This document shows positions 51,201 through 60,340 of a DNA stretch of 64,000 bases, piece after piece. Position numbers and translations under genes: made by a program. Every line of letters begins with the position of its first letter. Position 1 is the first letter of the stretch. Source of the DNA: JAEUHO01 sp046350655 (GTDB lineage: Bacteria > Planctomycetota > PLA2 > JAEUHO01); assembly GCA_046350655.1 (NCBI GenBank), contig JAXMAB010000005.1, positions 372,001-436,000 on the forward strand. Direction: 5' to 3'. The notes beneath the pieces are model-generated. The model ran no database searches and was not told where the DNA came from. It saw only the letters and a list, made by a program, of their open reading frames with translations.

Positions 51201-53495
51201 GTGCGACGCAACACGGCCCGCTTCGTCGGTTGGTGCCTCGCCGCGGCCGCCCTGCTGCCCGTGGCGGCGCGCGCGGACGACGAGGCGAACCGGAGGCGGT
51301 ACGCCCGCGAGGCCCTCGTCAGCGAAGCGAAGTCGGTCGTCCCCGCCAGCGGCGAGGAGACCAACGTCGAACCGCTCGTGGACGCCCTCGAGAACGACCG
51401 CAAGCTGGTCGCGTCGTGGAACGCCGCCGGCGGCGCCGGCCGGCCCGACGTCGCGGCGTCGCTGAAGCACTTCGCCGAGCTCGTCGACCAGCGCGCGGCG
51501 CTGCTGCCCGGCCCGAGCGCCCCCGGCGGGCTCGCGATGTCGCGACGGCTTTACCGCTGGGTGATCGGACGCGAGGACTGCCCGATCGTCGTCCGCGGGC
51601 GCGACGGGCGCGCGCCGCGCTCGTACCCCCTCCCGCCCGCCCCGGCCCCCGACGTCGCGAAGCCCCCGTCGCCGGACGAGCCCCCCGACCCGTGGGCCCC
51701 GCTCGTCCGCGCGGTCCTCGACGGCGAGGGCACGCTGCTGACGAAGGTCGTCGAGGCGTCGCCGACGCCGTGCCTCGACCTCGCGCCGCTCGTCGCGCTC
51801 GCCGCCCGGAGCGACCGCGGCCGGCTCCTCTACGAGGGCACCGGCGCCGACCCCGAGGTCAACGAGCCGTGGCTGCGGCTGCGGGCGGTGCAGGCGAAGG
51901 AGCGGGCGGAGGCGTACGCCAAGGAGTCGCCGACGCCGGGCCTGGTGGACGAGTCCACGGTGCGCGAGAAGGCCCGCCGGGCCACGGAGCGCCGCGAGGA
52001 GGCCGAGGCCCTCGAGCGCGCCCGCGACGCGCAGGTCGCGCGGCTCGACGCGCTCGTGGTGGAGGGGAAGGCCGTCCGCAAGGAGCTCGGCGACGTCGCC
52101 GGCCGCATCGACGAGAGCAAGCGCGTCGCCGGCGCGTCCACCGCGCCGTCGCCGACGGCGCCCGAGGCGTCGCCGGCCCTCTCGGTCCCGGAGCTCGCCG
52201 TCCGCGAGCTCGAGGCGGAGGAGGCGCTCGCGTCGCTCCGGCTGCGCCTCCTCTTCTGGGCCGCGCTGCGCGCCGACGCGCGGGCGCGGCTCTACGACGG
52301 CGCCGCGCAGCTCGCGCGCACCGAGGCCCTCGCCGCCGAGCTGGCCGCGGCCCGCTTCACCGACGAGCTGCAGCGCGTCCGCCGCGAGCGGCAGCTGGAC
52401 CGGCTCGACTACGAGGCCGGCGAGCTCGCGGCCTCCCTCGAGGACGCGCGACGTCCGCCGGCCCCCGACGCGACCGTGCGCGCCGAGGACGCCGCGTGGA
52501 GCCGCGCCACCGCGGGCGTCTACGAGGCCCTCCTCGCGGTGAACGGCGTCGTGCGCGACGCCGTGAGGCTCCGCCGCCTGACGGCGCGCTCCGACGCCCC
52601 CGTCGGCGACCGGCCCGCGCCCGTCGCCTCGTCCGCCGCGACGGCCTCCCGCGACGACCTCGTCGTCTACCGCGACCCGGAGGCCGCGGGCCTCGACCTC
52701 GCGTACGTGAACGGCGCGCTCCGCCAGCTCCACCGCTTCGACGCGGACCTCGTCACGCGCAACCACGCGGCGGCCGTCCGCCGCATCGCGGCGCTGCGCG
52801 TCCGGCTCCGCGCCACCGAGGACCGCGCCGCCGTGACCGCGCGGTTCGAGGCCGCCGTGGCGGACGCCGAGGCGAGGATCGCCGCCGCCGAGGCCGTGGC
52901 CCCCGCGCGCGCTCGCTGGCGGATCGGCGGCTTCCGCCGCGCCCTCGACCAGGCGCGCGCCGACCACGCCGACGCCGTCGCGGGCATCGACGCCGAGAAG
53001 GCGCGGCTGACCGCCCAGCTCGCGGCGCTCACGCGCCTGCGCGACGCGCTCCTCGACCAGGGTCCGCGGAGCTTCGGCATCCGCGTCGACCCCGAGGTCA
53101 ACCCCGACGTCTTCGCGGAGGACGCGGAGCACGCGGGCACGCAGCTCGAGGCGGCCTGGCGTTGGCTGACGTTCCGGGGCGACGACCACGTCGGCACGTT
53201 CGCGGCCGCGCACGCCGGGGCGCTGGCGGGCCTCGCGGCGGCGGCGCTCCTCTGCGTCGTCGGCGTGCGGCGCCTGCGGCGGTGGATCAGCGCGCGCCTC
53301 GACCGCGTCGTCCTCGACCCGGCCGCGCCGGTCGCGGGCGCGAGCGTCGAGGAGGAGCGCGACGCCGTCGCCGAGAAGAAGGTGCAGGAGACCGCCGCGA
53401 TGAAGGCGGCGGAGGCCGCGGTGCTCCACGAGGTGTCCGGCGCCCCCGCCGCCCCCGAGGACCCGCCGCCCCCGGCCGCGGAGGGCGGCGCGTGA
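51201..53495 (+). CDS. Periplasmic coiled-coil protein with C-terminal TM helix, MscS partner
   Basis: The 764-aa product has a signal peptide (RFVGWCLAAAALLPVAARA) and long Ala/Glu/Arg-rich heptad regions (ESTVREKARRATERREEAEA, RERQLDRLDYEAGELAASLE, FEAAVADAEARIAAAEAVAP). One hydrophobic helix near residue 675 (AGALAGLAAAALLCVVGVRRL) is followed by an acidic/Pro-rich tail. GTG 51201 has AGGATG upstream, and its stop overlaps the MscS gene start as GTGA. The pair together looks like MscK/KefA, which in other bacteria has both parts in one chain. A tension- or ion-regulating periplasmic domain is likely. Confidence 0.72.
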   Translation: MRRNTARFVGWCLAAAALLPVAARADDEANRRRYAREALVSEAKSVVPASGEETNVEPLVDALENDRKLVASWNAAGGAGRPDVAASLKHFAELVDQRAALLPGPSAPGGLAMSRRLYRWVIGREDCPIVVRGRDGRAPRSYPLPPAPAPDVAKPPSPDEPPDPWAPLVRAVLDGEGTLLTKVVEASPTPCLDLAPLVALAARSDRGRLLYEGTGADPEVNEPWLRLRAVQAKERAEAYAKESPTPGLVDESTVREKARRATERREEAEALERARDAQVARLDALVVEGKAVRKELGDVAGRIDESKRVAGASTAPSPTAPEASPALSVPELAVRELEAEEALASLRLRLLFWAALRADARARLYDGAAQLARTEALAAELAAARFTDELQRVRRERQLDRLDYEAGELAASLEDARRPPAPDATVRAEDAAWSRATAGVYEALLAVNGVVRDAVRLRRLTARSDAPVGDRPAPVASSAATASRDDLVVYRDPEAAGLDLAYVNGALRQLHRFDADLVTRNHAAAVRRIAALRVRLRATEDRAAVTARFEAAVADAEARIAAAEAVAPARARWRIGGFRRALDQARADHADAVAGIDAEKARLTAQLAALTRLRDALLDQGPRSFGIRVDPEVNPDVFAEDAEHAGTQLEAAWRWLTFRGDDHVGTFAAAHAGALAGLAAAALLCVVGVRRLRRWISARLDRVVLDPAAPVAGASVEEERDAVAEKKVQETAAMKAAEAAVLHEVSGAPAAPEDPPPPAAEGGA

Positions 53496-55177
53496 ACCCC
53501 TCCGCCGCCCCCCGACGCTGGCTCCTCGGCCTGCGCTCGCTGCGCCTGCTCTGGCGCATGGCCCCCCACCTCGCCCTCGTCGGCCTCGGCCTCGCGGCCG
53601 CGGCGCTGCTCGGAGCCGACGCGACGCTGCGCCGGCACGTGCTCGGCGCCGGGCTGATCCTGCTCGGCTGGTCGCTGCTGCGCGGCCTGCTGCTCGAGGT
53701 GCTCTCGCCCGTGCGCCCCGCGCTCCGCCTCGTGCGCCTCGACGACGCCCGGGCGGCGCAGGTCGGCATGGCCGGCCGCGCGCTGCTCTTCGCGCTGCTC
53801 CTCACGGAGGGCGGGCGCTGGCTGGTGCGGTCCGCGGGCGGCAGCCCGGCGGTCGCGGCCGCGCTGCGCATCGCGCGCGACGCCGCGCTCGTGCTCTTCG
53901 GCGCGTCGGCGCTCGCGGCGAGCGGCGTGCTCGCCGGCCTCCGCCGCCGCTCCGGCGCCGGCGTCCTCGGCGCGCTCGCGACCATGGCGACGCGCGTGAT
54001 CTTCCCGTTCGCGGTCGTGACGTCGCTCGTGCTCGTCGTCGCGCGGGGCCTCGGGTACCTCCCGCTGGCGGCGTTCCTCCTCCGCAACGCGGGCTTCACC
54101 GCCGCGATCCTCCTCGCGGCCACCGCCGTCTCGCACTGGCTGCGCGCGGGCCTGCGCGAGATGATCGCGATCGGCCGCGCGGGCGCGGCGCCCGGCACCG
54201 AGTCCGAGCCCGGCCCCGCGTCCGTCGGGCTGGAGCGCCTCGGCGTCGGGACCATCCGCGCCCTGGTGCTCGTCGGCACCGCCCTCGCGATCCTCGCCAC
54301 GTGGGACCTGACGCCGTCCCGCGTCGCCGACGCCCTCCAGTCGCCCGTCGTCGGCGGCGGCGTCCTCACGTGGGGCCGCATGCTCGGCGGCTTCGCGCGG
54401 ATGGCGGTCGTGGTCGTCGTGGGGCGCGTGCTGAAGACGGTCCTCACCTTCCTCGTCTTCCCGAAGGCCGAGGTGGACGTCGGCGTCCGGTACGCGATCC
54501 TCGCGATCCTCCGCTACGTCGTCCTCGCGATCGTCGCGGTGCTCGCGCTCGACGCGCTCGGCGTCGACACCGGCTCCCTCGCGTGGTTCCTCGGCGCCGC
54601 GGGCATCGGCCTCGGCCTCGGCCTCCAGGACGTGCTCGGCAACTTCTTCAGCGGCCTCTTCATGCTCGTCGAGCGCCCGATCCGCGTCGGCGACCTCGTC
54701 GAGGTCGGCCCGACCACCGGCACGGTCGAGGCGATCCGCATGCGCGGCACGCTCCTGCGCACGGGCAACAACACGACCGTCCTCGTCCCCAACCGGCAGA
54801 TGATGGCCGAGCGGCTCACCAACCTCTCCCACGGTCTCGCGTACGCGATGGTCGAGGTCAAGGTGACGGTCGAGCACGGCACCGACCCGGCCAAGGTCGA
54901 ACGGGTCCTCCTCGCGCTCGCGCGCGAGCACACCTCGGTGGTCGGCGACCCCTCGCCCGTGGTGCGGATCGTCGAGCTCGCGCCGACGGGGCTCGTCTTC
55001 GCGCTCTACGCCCAGACCTGGCGCGTGCGCGACCGTGGCGGCGTCGCGTCCGACCTCCGCTACGCGATCCTCGCCGCGTTCGAGCGCGAGGGCCTCGTGA
55101 TCCCGCGCCCGACGCCCGCCGTGTCGATCACGGCGAGCGGCTCGGCGCCGGCCGTCCCCCCTCCGCCGAAGTCGTAG
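53492..55177 (+). CDS. MscS-family mechanosensitive channel
   Basis: The 561-aa protein has about eight to ten hydrophobic helices in the first 380 residues, then the pore helix and MscS signature GAAGIGLGLGLQDVLGNFFS with GLFMLVERPIRVGDLVEVG, the beta domain (GTVEAIRMRGTLLRTGNNTT, VLVPNRQMMAERLTN) and the C-terminal alpha/beta domain (VVRIVELAPTGLVFALYAQT). The size fits the MscK-like subgroup. It releases solutes on osmotic downshock. The upstream coiled-coil gene overlaps it by 4 bp. Confidence 0.92.
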   Translation: MNPSAAPRRWLLGLRSLRLLWRMAPHLALVGLGLAAAALLGADATLRRHVLGAGLILLGWSLLRGLLLEVLSPVRPALRLVRLDDARAAQVGMAGRALLFALLLTEGGRWLVRSAGGSPAVAAALRIARDAALVLFGASALAASGVLAGLRRRSGAGVLGALATMATRVIFPFAVVTSLVLVVARGLGYLPLAAFLLRNAGFTAAILLAATAVSHWLRAGLREMIAIGRAGAAPGTESEPGPASVGLERLGVGTIRALVLVGTALAILATWDLTPSRVADALQSPVVGGGVLTWGRMLGGFARMAVVVVVGRVLKTVLTFLVFPKAEVDVGVRYAILAILRYVVLAIVAVLALDALGVDTGSLAWFLGAAGIGLGLGLQDVLGNFFSGLFMLVERPIRVGDLVEVGPTTGTVEAIRMRGTLLRTGNNTTVLVPNRQMMAERLTNLSHGLAYAMVEVKVTVEHGTDPAKVERVLLALAREHTSVVGDPSPVVRIVELAPTGLVFALYAQTWRVRDRGGVASDLRYAILAAFEREGLVIPRPTPAVSITASGSAPAVPPPPKS

Positions 55178-55184
55178 TCCCGGG

Positions 55185-55198
55185 TACGCGAGGCCCGG
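55185..55198. repeat. GCGAGGCCCG-family repeat
   Basis: TACGCGAGGCCCGG, 8 bp after the MscS stop. Confidence 0.5.
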
Positions 55199-55239
55199 CC
55201 CGCGCCCGCTTGATATCGTCTCCGCCTCGGGAGGAGACG

Positions 55240-57108
55240 ATGAACCGGCGCTTGATCACCCGCACGACGTTCGCGACCCTGGCGGCACTCGCCCCCGTCG
55301 CGGCGATCCGCCCCGCGCACGCGGCCGACGCGCCGCCCGCGCCCGCCGCCGCGAACGACGTCGCAGCGATCGCCGCGGGCCTCGAGGCGCCCGAGGCCGC
55401 GGCCCGCGCGAAGGCCGCCGAGACGCTCGGCGCGCGCTACCCCGAGGCCGCCGTCGCGGTGCCCGTCCTGCTCGACGCCACGCGCGACGAGGACGCGGCG
55501 GCCCGCACGGCCGCGGTGCGCGCGCTGCGCCTCCTCGGCCGTCGCGGCCAGGAGGACGCCGCGAAGGCGTGGACGACGATGCCCGCGGCGGACCTGGCAC
55601 TCCTCGACGAGGCCCTGCGCGTCGTCGCGGCGCTCGGGCCGGCGGCCATGCCGCTGGACCTCGCGCACCTCCTGATCGAAGCGTGCGGCGCGAGGCCCGA
55701 AGCGACCGGCTCGGCGCTCCAGCTCCTCGCGATGCTCCCGGTGCGCACGCCGGATCGCGAGTTCTCGCTCCGAGTCACCCAGCGCGACGGGCTCGAGACG
55801 ATCGCGGTCGGCCTCCCCTTCCTCGCCTCCACGGACGCCAGGATCGCGCGCGCGGCGGCGGCCGTCGTCACGATCCTCGGCCGTTCGGCCGTCGCCGCGC
55901 CCTTCGGTGCCGCACCGGAGGACGACACCGCCTCCGCCAAGGCCCTCGTCGACCTGCTGGGGGCACCGGCGCCGGCCGTCCGGCTCGCGGGGTGGCGACT
56001 GCTCGCGTGCGGCGCGCCGCACAGTTTCCGCACCGCGATGACGGTGGTGAAGCAGGCGACCGGCCTCGCCGCCGGCACGTCCGTCCCGTCGGAGCTTCCG
56101 CCGGGTCCGATCGAGATCGACCGCCGCACGGGCGACGCGGCGGCCCGCAGCCTGGGGCCGCCGGCGGTCACGTACCTGACGGAGGGCCGCCAGGCCGGCG
56201 ACCGAGAGGACGACGTCCAGCTTCGCACCTGGCTCGAAGTCGGGGCGCGGAACCTCGTACGCGACGCGTGGCGTGCGGCCCTGAGCACGTGGATCGGCGC
56301 GCGCCACGAGCGGAGCACCGACCCGAGCGTCGTCTTCGCCATCGGGCAGGACGCCGAGATGGCGTCCATGGCCGCGAAGTCGCTGCCGCGACTGCTCGAC
56401 ACCGAGCGTTCGGAGCACGAGACCTCGCGCAACCTGCTGCAGCCCGTCGACCCGAGCGCGCCGACCGAACCGGTGCCGCAGGAGACCGAGGCCGAGTGGG
56501 CCCCGCACGCGGACCCGAATCGCGCGAATCCGTGCCTCTCGCTCGCATGGCTCTCCCACCGCGTCCCGGAAGCCGAGGTGGACAAGGGACTCCGGGCGCG
56601 GACCGCGGGCGCGCTCCGTCGGGCGCTCGTGACGCCGAACCGCCTCGCCGACCGTCGGACCGCGGCCGCCATCCTCGTCGACCTCGGCAAGCCGAACCTC
56701 GTGCCGCCCGCGACGCTGATCGCGGCGCTGGACGCGCCCGGCACCAAAGCGGACGCGTTCGTCGAGACCGCGGTCGTCGCCGCGCTCGCGGTCGGCCCTC
56801 TCCCCGACGCGGGGGTCGCACGGCTGGCACCGCTGGCGACGAAGCCGGCCGCCCAGCCGACCGTGAAACCCGACGATCGAGCCCGCGCCGGGGCCCTCTT
56901 CCCGCTGCTGCAGCCGGCCCTCGCGTTGGAGTCCGAGGGCTCCTGGGTCGAACTCCCCGCCCTCCGCCGCCTCGCCGCGATCGACGCGCTGGGCGCGGTG
57001 GCCGGCGACAAGGCGAAGGCGAAGGAGGTCCTCGCGCCGCTCACGAAGGACCCCGACGCGCGGGTGCGGTACCGCGCGGCGAAGGCCCTCCGACGACTCG
57101 GGGCCTGA
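55240..57108 (+). CDS. Secreted HEAT-like repeat protein
   Basis: The 622-aa product has a signal peptide (RTTFATLAALAPVAAIRPAHA) and helical repeats (EAPEAAARAKAAETLGARYP, DEDAAARTAAVRALRLLGRR, TDARIARAAAAVVTILGRSA, DPDARVRYRAAKALRRLGA). The middle (about 260-420) is less regular. It has no catalytic motif. GGAGGAGA precedes ATG 55240. It follows the MscS gene by 62 bp and may be cotranscribed with it, so a scaffold role for the channel complex is possible but unproven. Confidence 0.75.
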   Translation: MNRRLITRTTFATLAALAPVAAIRPAHAADAPPAPAAANDVAAIAAGLEAPEAAARAKAAETLGARYPEAAVAVPVLLDATRDEDAAARTAAVRALRLLGRRGQEDAAKAWTTMPAADLALLDEALRVVAALGPAAMPLDLAHLLIEACGARPEATGSALQLLAMLPVRTPDREFSLRVTQRDGLETIAVGLPFLASTDARIARAAAAVVTILGRSAVAAPFGAAPEDDTASAKALVDLLGAPAPAVRLAGWRLLACGAPHSFRTAMTVVKQATGLAAGTSVPSELPPGPIEIDRRTGDAAARSLGPPAVTYLTEGRQAGDREDDVQLRTWLEVGARNLVRDAWRAALSTWIGARHERSTDPSVVFAIGQDAEMASMAAKSLPRLLDTERSEHETSRNLLQPVDPSAPTEPVPQETEAEWAPHADPNRANPCLSLAWLSHRVPEAEVDKGLRARTAGALRRALVTPNRLADRRTAAAILVDLGKPNLVPPATLIAALDAPGTKADAFVETAVVAALAVGPLPDAGVARLAPLATKPAAQPTVKPDDRARAGALFPLLQPALALESEGSWVELPALRRLAAIDALGAVAGDKAKAKEVLAPLTKDPDARVRYRAAKALRRLGA

Positions 57109-57120
57109 CGGGCGACGGGG

Positions 57121-57132
57121 ACGCGAGGCCCG
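57121..57132. repeat. GCGAGGCCCG-family repeat
   Basis: ACGCGAGGCCCG, followed by further self-complementary GCCGGC stretches up to 57172. Placed between the convergent HEAT and RNB genes, so it may serve as a terminator. Confidence 0.5.
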
Positions 57133-57209
57133 CCGGCCTGCGCGGGCCGGCCTTCGGGGCGGGCCGGCGTCCCTGACCGCGGCGCGCGCCGGCCCCTGGC
57201 CCGTGCCCG

Positions 57210-58685
57210 TCAGTCGGCGACGCGGACGAAGTCGATGAAACCCCGCTCGACGTCGGTGCCGACGAGCTTCACGCGGACCTTGTCGGCGACCTCGAGCGCC
57301 CGGAACCCCTCGACCACGCGCCCTTCGACCGGCGGCGTGAAGATGCGGACCCAGGTACCCTTCACCGAGGCGCCGGTCACGACCCCGTCGAAGCGCTCGC
57401 CGACGCGGGGCTCGAGCAGGAGCGCGGCGGTGGACTTGCGCACCTGGCGTTCGACGCGGTTCGCGGCGTCCTCCTGCGCGGTGCAGTGCATCGCGAGCGC
57501 CTCGAGCGTGTCCACCGGGTACGGCGTCGGCCGCCCGGCGAGGACCGCCTTCAGCAGGCGCTGCGTCACGAGGTCCGGGAAGCGCCGGTTCGGCGCCGTC
57601 GAGTGGGTGTAGTCGCGCACCGCGAGCCCGAAGTGCCCGATCGGGGCGCGGCCCGGCGACTCGACGACGTACTCCCCCGCCCCCATCAGCTTCACGACGA
57701 CGAGCGAGAGGTCCGGGAAGCGCGCGGCGTCGGCCTCGCGGCGGGCGAGCAGGAACGTCTGCAGCGCCCGCGCGTCGGGCTCGACCGGCAGCTCGAACCC
57801 GTGCTCGGCGGCGAGCGCGACGATCCGCAGCCATCGCTCCGGGGAGCGCACGACCCGGCGGATCGAGGGCACGCCGGCCCGCGCCAGGAAGCGCGCCGTG
57901 GCGCCGTTCGCCGCGACCATGAAGTCCTCGATCAGCTGCTTGGCCCGGTTGGGTCGGTCCGCGCGGAGGTCGGTGATCGTCTCGCCGTCGAAGACCGGCC
58001 GCGGCTCGATCGTCTCGAGATCGAGCGCGCCGAGCTCGTGCCGGCGACGCCGGAGCGCCTGGGCCACGCGGTCCTGGGCGCGGAGCTGCCCCTCGACCCC
58101 GGGCGACGCCGCCATCGCGGCGGGGACCGCGCCCTTCCCCTCGAGCCACGCGCCGACGGCGTCGTAGGCCAGCTTCGCGCGGTTGCGGACCCGCGCCCGG
58201 TAGACGTCCTCGCGGAGGACGGCCCCGTCGGGGGCGACGCGCAGCTCCACGACGAGGGCGAGCCGGTCCTCGCCGGGGCTCAACGACGTGAGGTCCGTCG
58301 AGAGGCGCTCGGGGAGCATCGGGAAGACCTCGGCGCCGGTGTACACCGACGTCGTGTTGTGGCGGGCGTGACGGTCGATCGGCGTGTCGCGGGCCACCAG
58401 CGCGTCGACGTCGCTCACGGCGACGTACGCGGTCACGACGCCGTCGGCTTCCTCTCGCGACGCGGTGACCTGGTCGAGGTCCTGCGAGTCGTCGTTGTCG
58501 ATGGAGGCCCACGTCAGCGACGTGAGGTCGCGGACCGACGGCGGGTCCTCGTGCGCGGGTCCGTCGATCGACGACAACTGCTCGAGCACGGCCGGCTCGA
58601 ACGCGGGGAGGAGGCCGCGGTCGCGCATGACCCGCCGGGCGATCTCCCGGAGGTCGGAGCGCTGATGTCCGGTGCGCGGCCTCAT
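57210..58685 (-). CDS. RNB-domain exoribonuclease (RNase II/R family)
   Basis: The 491-aa product is built round the RNB catalytic domain, which degrades RNA 3' to 5'. The active-site region LTSLTWASIDNDDSQDLDQV has the four conserved acidic positions. It continues with VTAYVAVSDVDALV, VFPMLPERLSTDLTSLSPGED, LIEDFMVAANGATARF and the conserved YTHSTAPNRRFPDLVTQRLL. The C-terminal stretch (RFDGVVTGASVKGTWVRIF) is an S1-like barrel. It is shorter than RNase R and lacks N-terminal cold-shock domains, as in many compact RNB proteins. ATG 58685 has GGGAGG upstream. Confidence 0.88.
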   Translation of the reverse strand: MRPRTGHQRSDLREIARRVMRDRGLLPAFEPAVLEQLSSIDGPAHEDPPSVRDLTSLTWASIDNDDSQDLDQVTASREEADGVVTAYVAVSDVDALVARDTPIDRHARHNTTSVYTGAEVFPMLPERLSTDLTSLSPGEDRLALVVELRVAPDGAVLREDVYRARVRNRAKLAYDAVGAWLEGKGAVPAAMAASPGVEGQLRAQDRVAQALRRRRHELGALDLETIEPRPVFDGETITDLRADRPNRAKQLIEDFMVAANGATARFLARAGVPSIRRVVRSPERWLRIVALAAEHGFELPVEPDARALQTFLLARREADAARFPDLSLVVVKLMGAGEYVVESPGRAPIGHFGLAVRDYTHSTAPNRRFPDLVTQRLLKAVLAGRPTPYPVDTLEALAMHCTAQEDAANRVERQVRKSTAALLLEPRVGERFDGVVTGASVKGTWVRIFTPPVEGRVVEGFRALEVADKVRVKLVGTDVERGFIDFVRVAD

Positions 58686-58792
58686 CGATCCCTCCCGAAG
58701 CGGGGCCCCGCTCGACGACACGCGCCCGTCCGCCGCGGGGAGAGCCCCTGGCGCCGATCGGCGCGCCGTGAATCGGCGCCGGACGGCGCCCC

Positions 58793-58814
58793 CGGGCGTG
58801 GCGAGCCACGCCCG
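58793..58814 (-). terminator. Terminator-like hairpin after the DUF6600 gene
   Basis: CGGGCGTGGC (58793-58802) and GCCACGCCCG (58805-58814) form a 10-bp palindrome around GA, 22 bp downstream of the DUF6600 stop on the minus strand. No T-run. Confidence 0.5.
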
Positions 58815-58836
58815 AGGACGCCGGCGACGTCACGGC

Positions 58837-60111
58837 CTACTTCATGCCGTGCTCGTCGTCCTCGTCGGGCTTCTCGGGTTTCTCGGGCTTGCCGTGATCG
58901 TCCATGCCCCCGTCGTCGTCCATGCCCGGAGGGTGCTCGGGCTTCGGCTCGGGCTCCGGCTTCGGCTCGGGCTTGGGCTCGGGCTTCGGTTCCGGCATCG
59001 GCGCGGGCTTGGGCTCCGGCTTCGGCGGGGCGGGCGGCTTGCGGTCCTTCTCGCGGCGCTGGCGCTGGCGCTCGAGGGCGGCCTCGAGGCGCGCCTTCTC
59101 CTCTTCGAGCGCCTTCAGCGCGGCCTGACGGCGCTTCTCGGCGTCGTCGGGCGCGGCGCCCGGGGCCGGACGGACCGGCACGGCCGGGACGGCGTCGGGC
59201 TGGTCGAGCGCCTTCCGCTCGGCGTCGAGGTGGGCCTTCAGCGCGGCACGCCGCTGCGCGGTCCACGCGTCGAGGTCCACCGCCGCCCTGGCGTCGCCCT
59301 GCGCGCGCGGGACCGGCAGGCGCGTCGGCGGCTTCGCGACGACCCGCGGCCGGTAGAGGATCACCTCGTCCCCCTGGACGCGCGCGGCCGAGCCCGGCGC
59401 AGCGGCGTCCCGCAGCCGGCGCCGCGGGACGGGCGCGCCCCGCGAGCGCTCGACGACGTCGAGGCCGATGCTGCGGTTCGCATAGCCGCCGTCCACCGGC
59501 TCGAAGCGCGTGGACCAACGCGTCTGCTGCACGAACCACGGGGTGTACGCGGTCACGTAGACGCGGGAGCGAAGGTCGGGCTCCGCGAACCACCGCACCG
59601 GCACGAAGCTCCACGCGAAGCTCCCGATGCTGAGGCCGAGGTCGACGCCGCCGCCGTCGAACGCCGCGTCGACCCGCCAGTTCGGGCCCGGCGGCAGCGG
59701 CGCCCAGCCGATCCACGGGTCCCCGTACCGGAAGGCGACCCACGCGGGCCCCCACGTGGTGCCCGGGACCCAGGCCCAGCCCCAGTCGTCGACCCAGGTC
59801 CAGCGGCCGTAGTGGTACGTCGCCCACCCGAACGGCTCGTCGGAGACCCACGTCCAGCCGTACGGCTCGATCCACTGCCACTGACCGAGCGTGTACGGAC
59901 GCCACGTGAAGTCGACGTTGTCCGGGACGAACGCCCACCCGTAGGTCTCGAGCTGGACCCAGTTCCCGTACGGTTCGAGGGACGTGTAGAACACCGAGAC
60001 GTCCAGCGCGGCGTCGTCGGCGGAGGCCGTGCGCGGGGCGGTCCAAGAGCTCAGCGAGCCCCCGAACACCAGCGCGAGGGCACCGCACAGCAGCTTGAAG
60101 CGTGTGAGCAT
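58837..60111 (-). CDS. DUF6600-type secreted protein with Pro/Glu/Lys tail
   Basis: The 424-aa product has a signal peptide (LTRFKLLCGALALVFGGSLS). Its central part is an aromatic repeat array: FYTSLEPYGNWVQLETYGWA, QWQWIEPYGWTWVSDEPFGW, YHYGRWTWVDDWGWAWVPGT and RYGDPWIGWAPLPPG, the pattern named DUF6600, of unknown function. A coiled coil follows (RRQAALKALEEEKARLEAAL) and then PEPKPEPKPEP-type repeats with an acidic end (DEDDEHGMK). It is presumably surface or periplasmic. ATG 60111 is used; a GTG one codon upstream is equivalent. Confidence 0.78.
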   Translation of the reverse strand: MLTRFKLLCGALALVFGGSLSSWTAPRTASADDAALDVSVFYTSLEPYGNWVQLETYGWAFVPDNVDFTWRPYTLGQWQWIEPYGWTWVSDEPFGWATYHYGRWTWVDDWGWAWVPGTTWGPAWVAFRYGDPWIGWAPLPPGPNWRVDAAFDGGGVDLGLSIGSFAWSFVPVRWFAEPDLRSRVYVTAYTPWFVQQTRWSTRFEPVDGGYANRSIGLDVVERSRGAPVPRRRLRDAAAPGSAARVQGDEVILYRPRVVAKPPTRLPVPRAQGDARAAVDLDAWTAQRRAALKAHLDAERKALDQPDAVPAVPVRPAPGAAPDDAEKRRQAALKALEEEKARLEAALERQRQRREKDRKPPAPPKPEPKPAPMPEPKPEPKPEPKPEPEPKPEHPPGMDDDGGMDDHGKPEKPEKPDEDDEHGMK

Positions 60112-60262
60112 CACGAGTCTCCGGATCAGGGGACGGTCGGTGGTTGGATGCCGGCGGACGCGCGGCGGGTCGGGCCCCCGGGCCGGTCGGCACGCAGAGG
60201 GAGCGGCGGACGCGCGCCCCCACGAGGCCGGCCCGGGGGCCGGCTTCGCCCCCGCAACGAGA

Positions 60263-60294
60263 GCAGGGCGCGCGGGAGGACCCGCGCGCCCTGC
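60263..60294 (-). terminator. Strong terminator hairpin
   Basis: GCAGGGCGCGCGGG (60263-60276) pairs perfectly with CCCGCGCGCCCTGC (60281-60294) around AGGA. It lies 47 bp after the stop of the secreted beta-rich gene on the minus strand, which is its likely source. Confidence 0.65.
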
Positions 60295-60340
60295 AGAGGC
60301 GACCGACCGACGCGGGGGCGTCGGAGCGGAGCGCCGTCGG

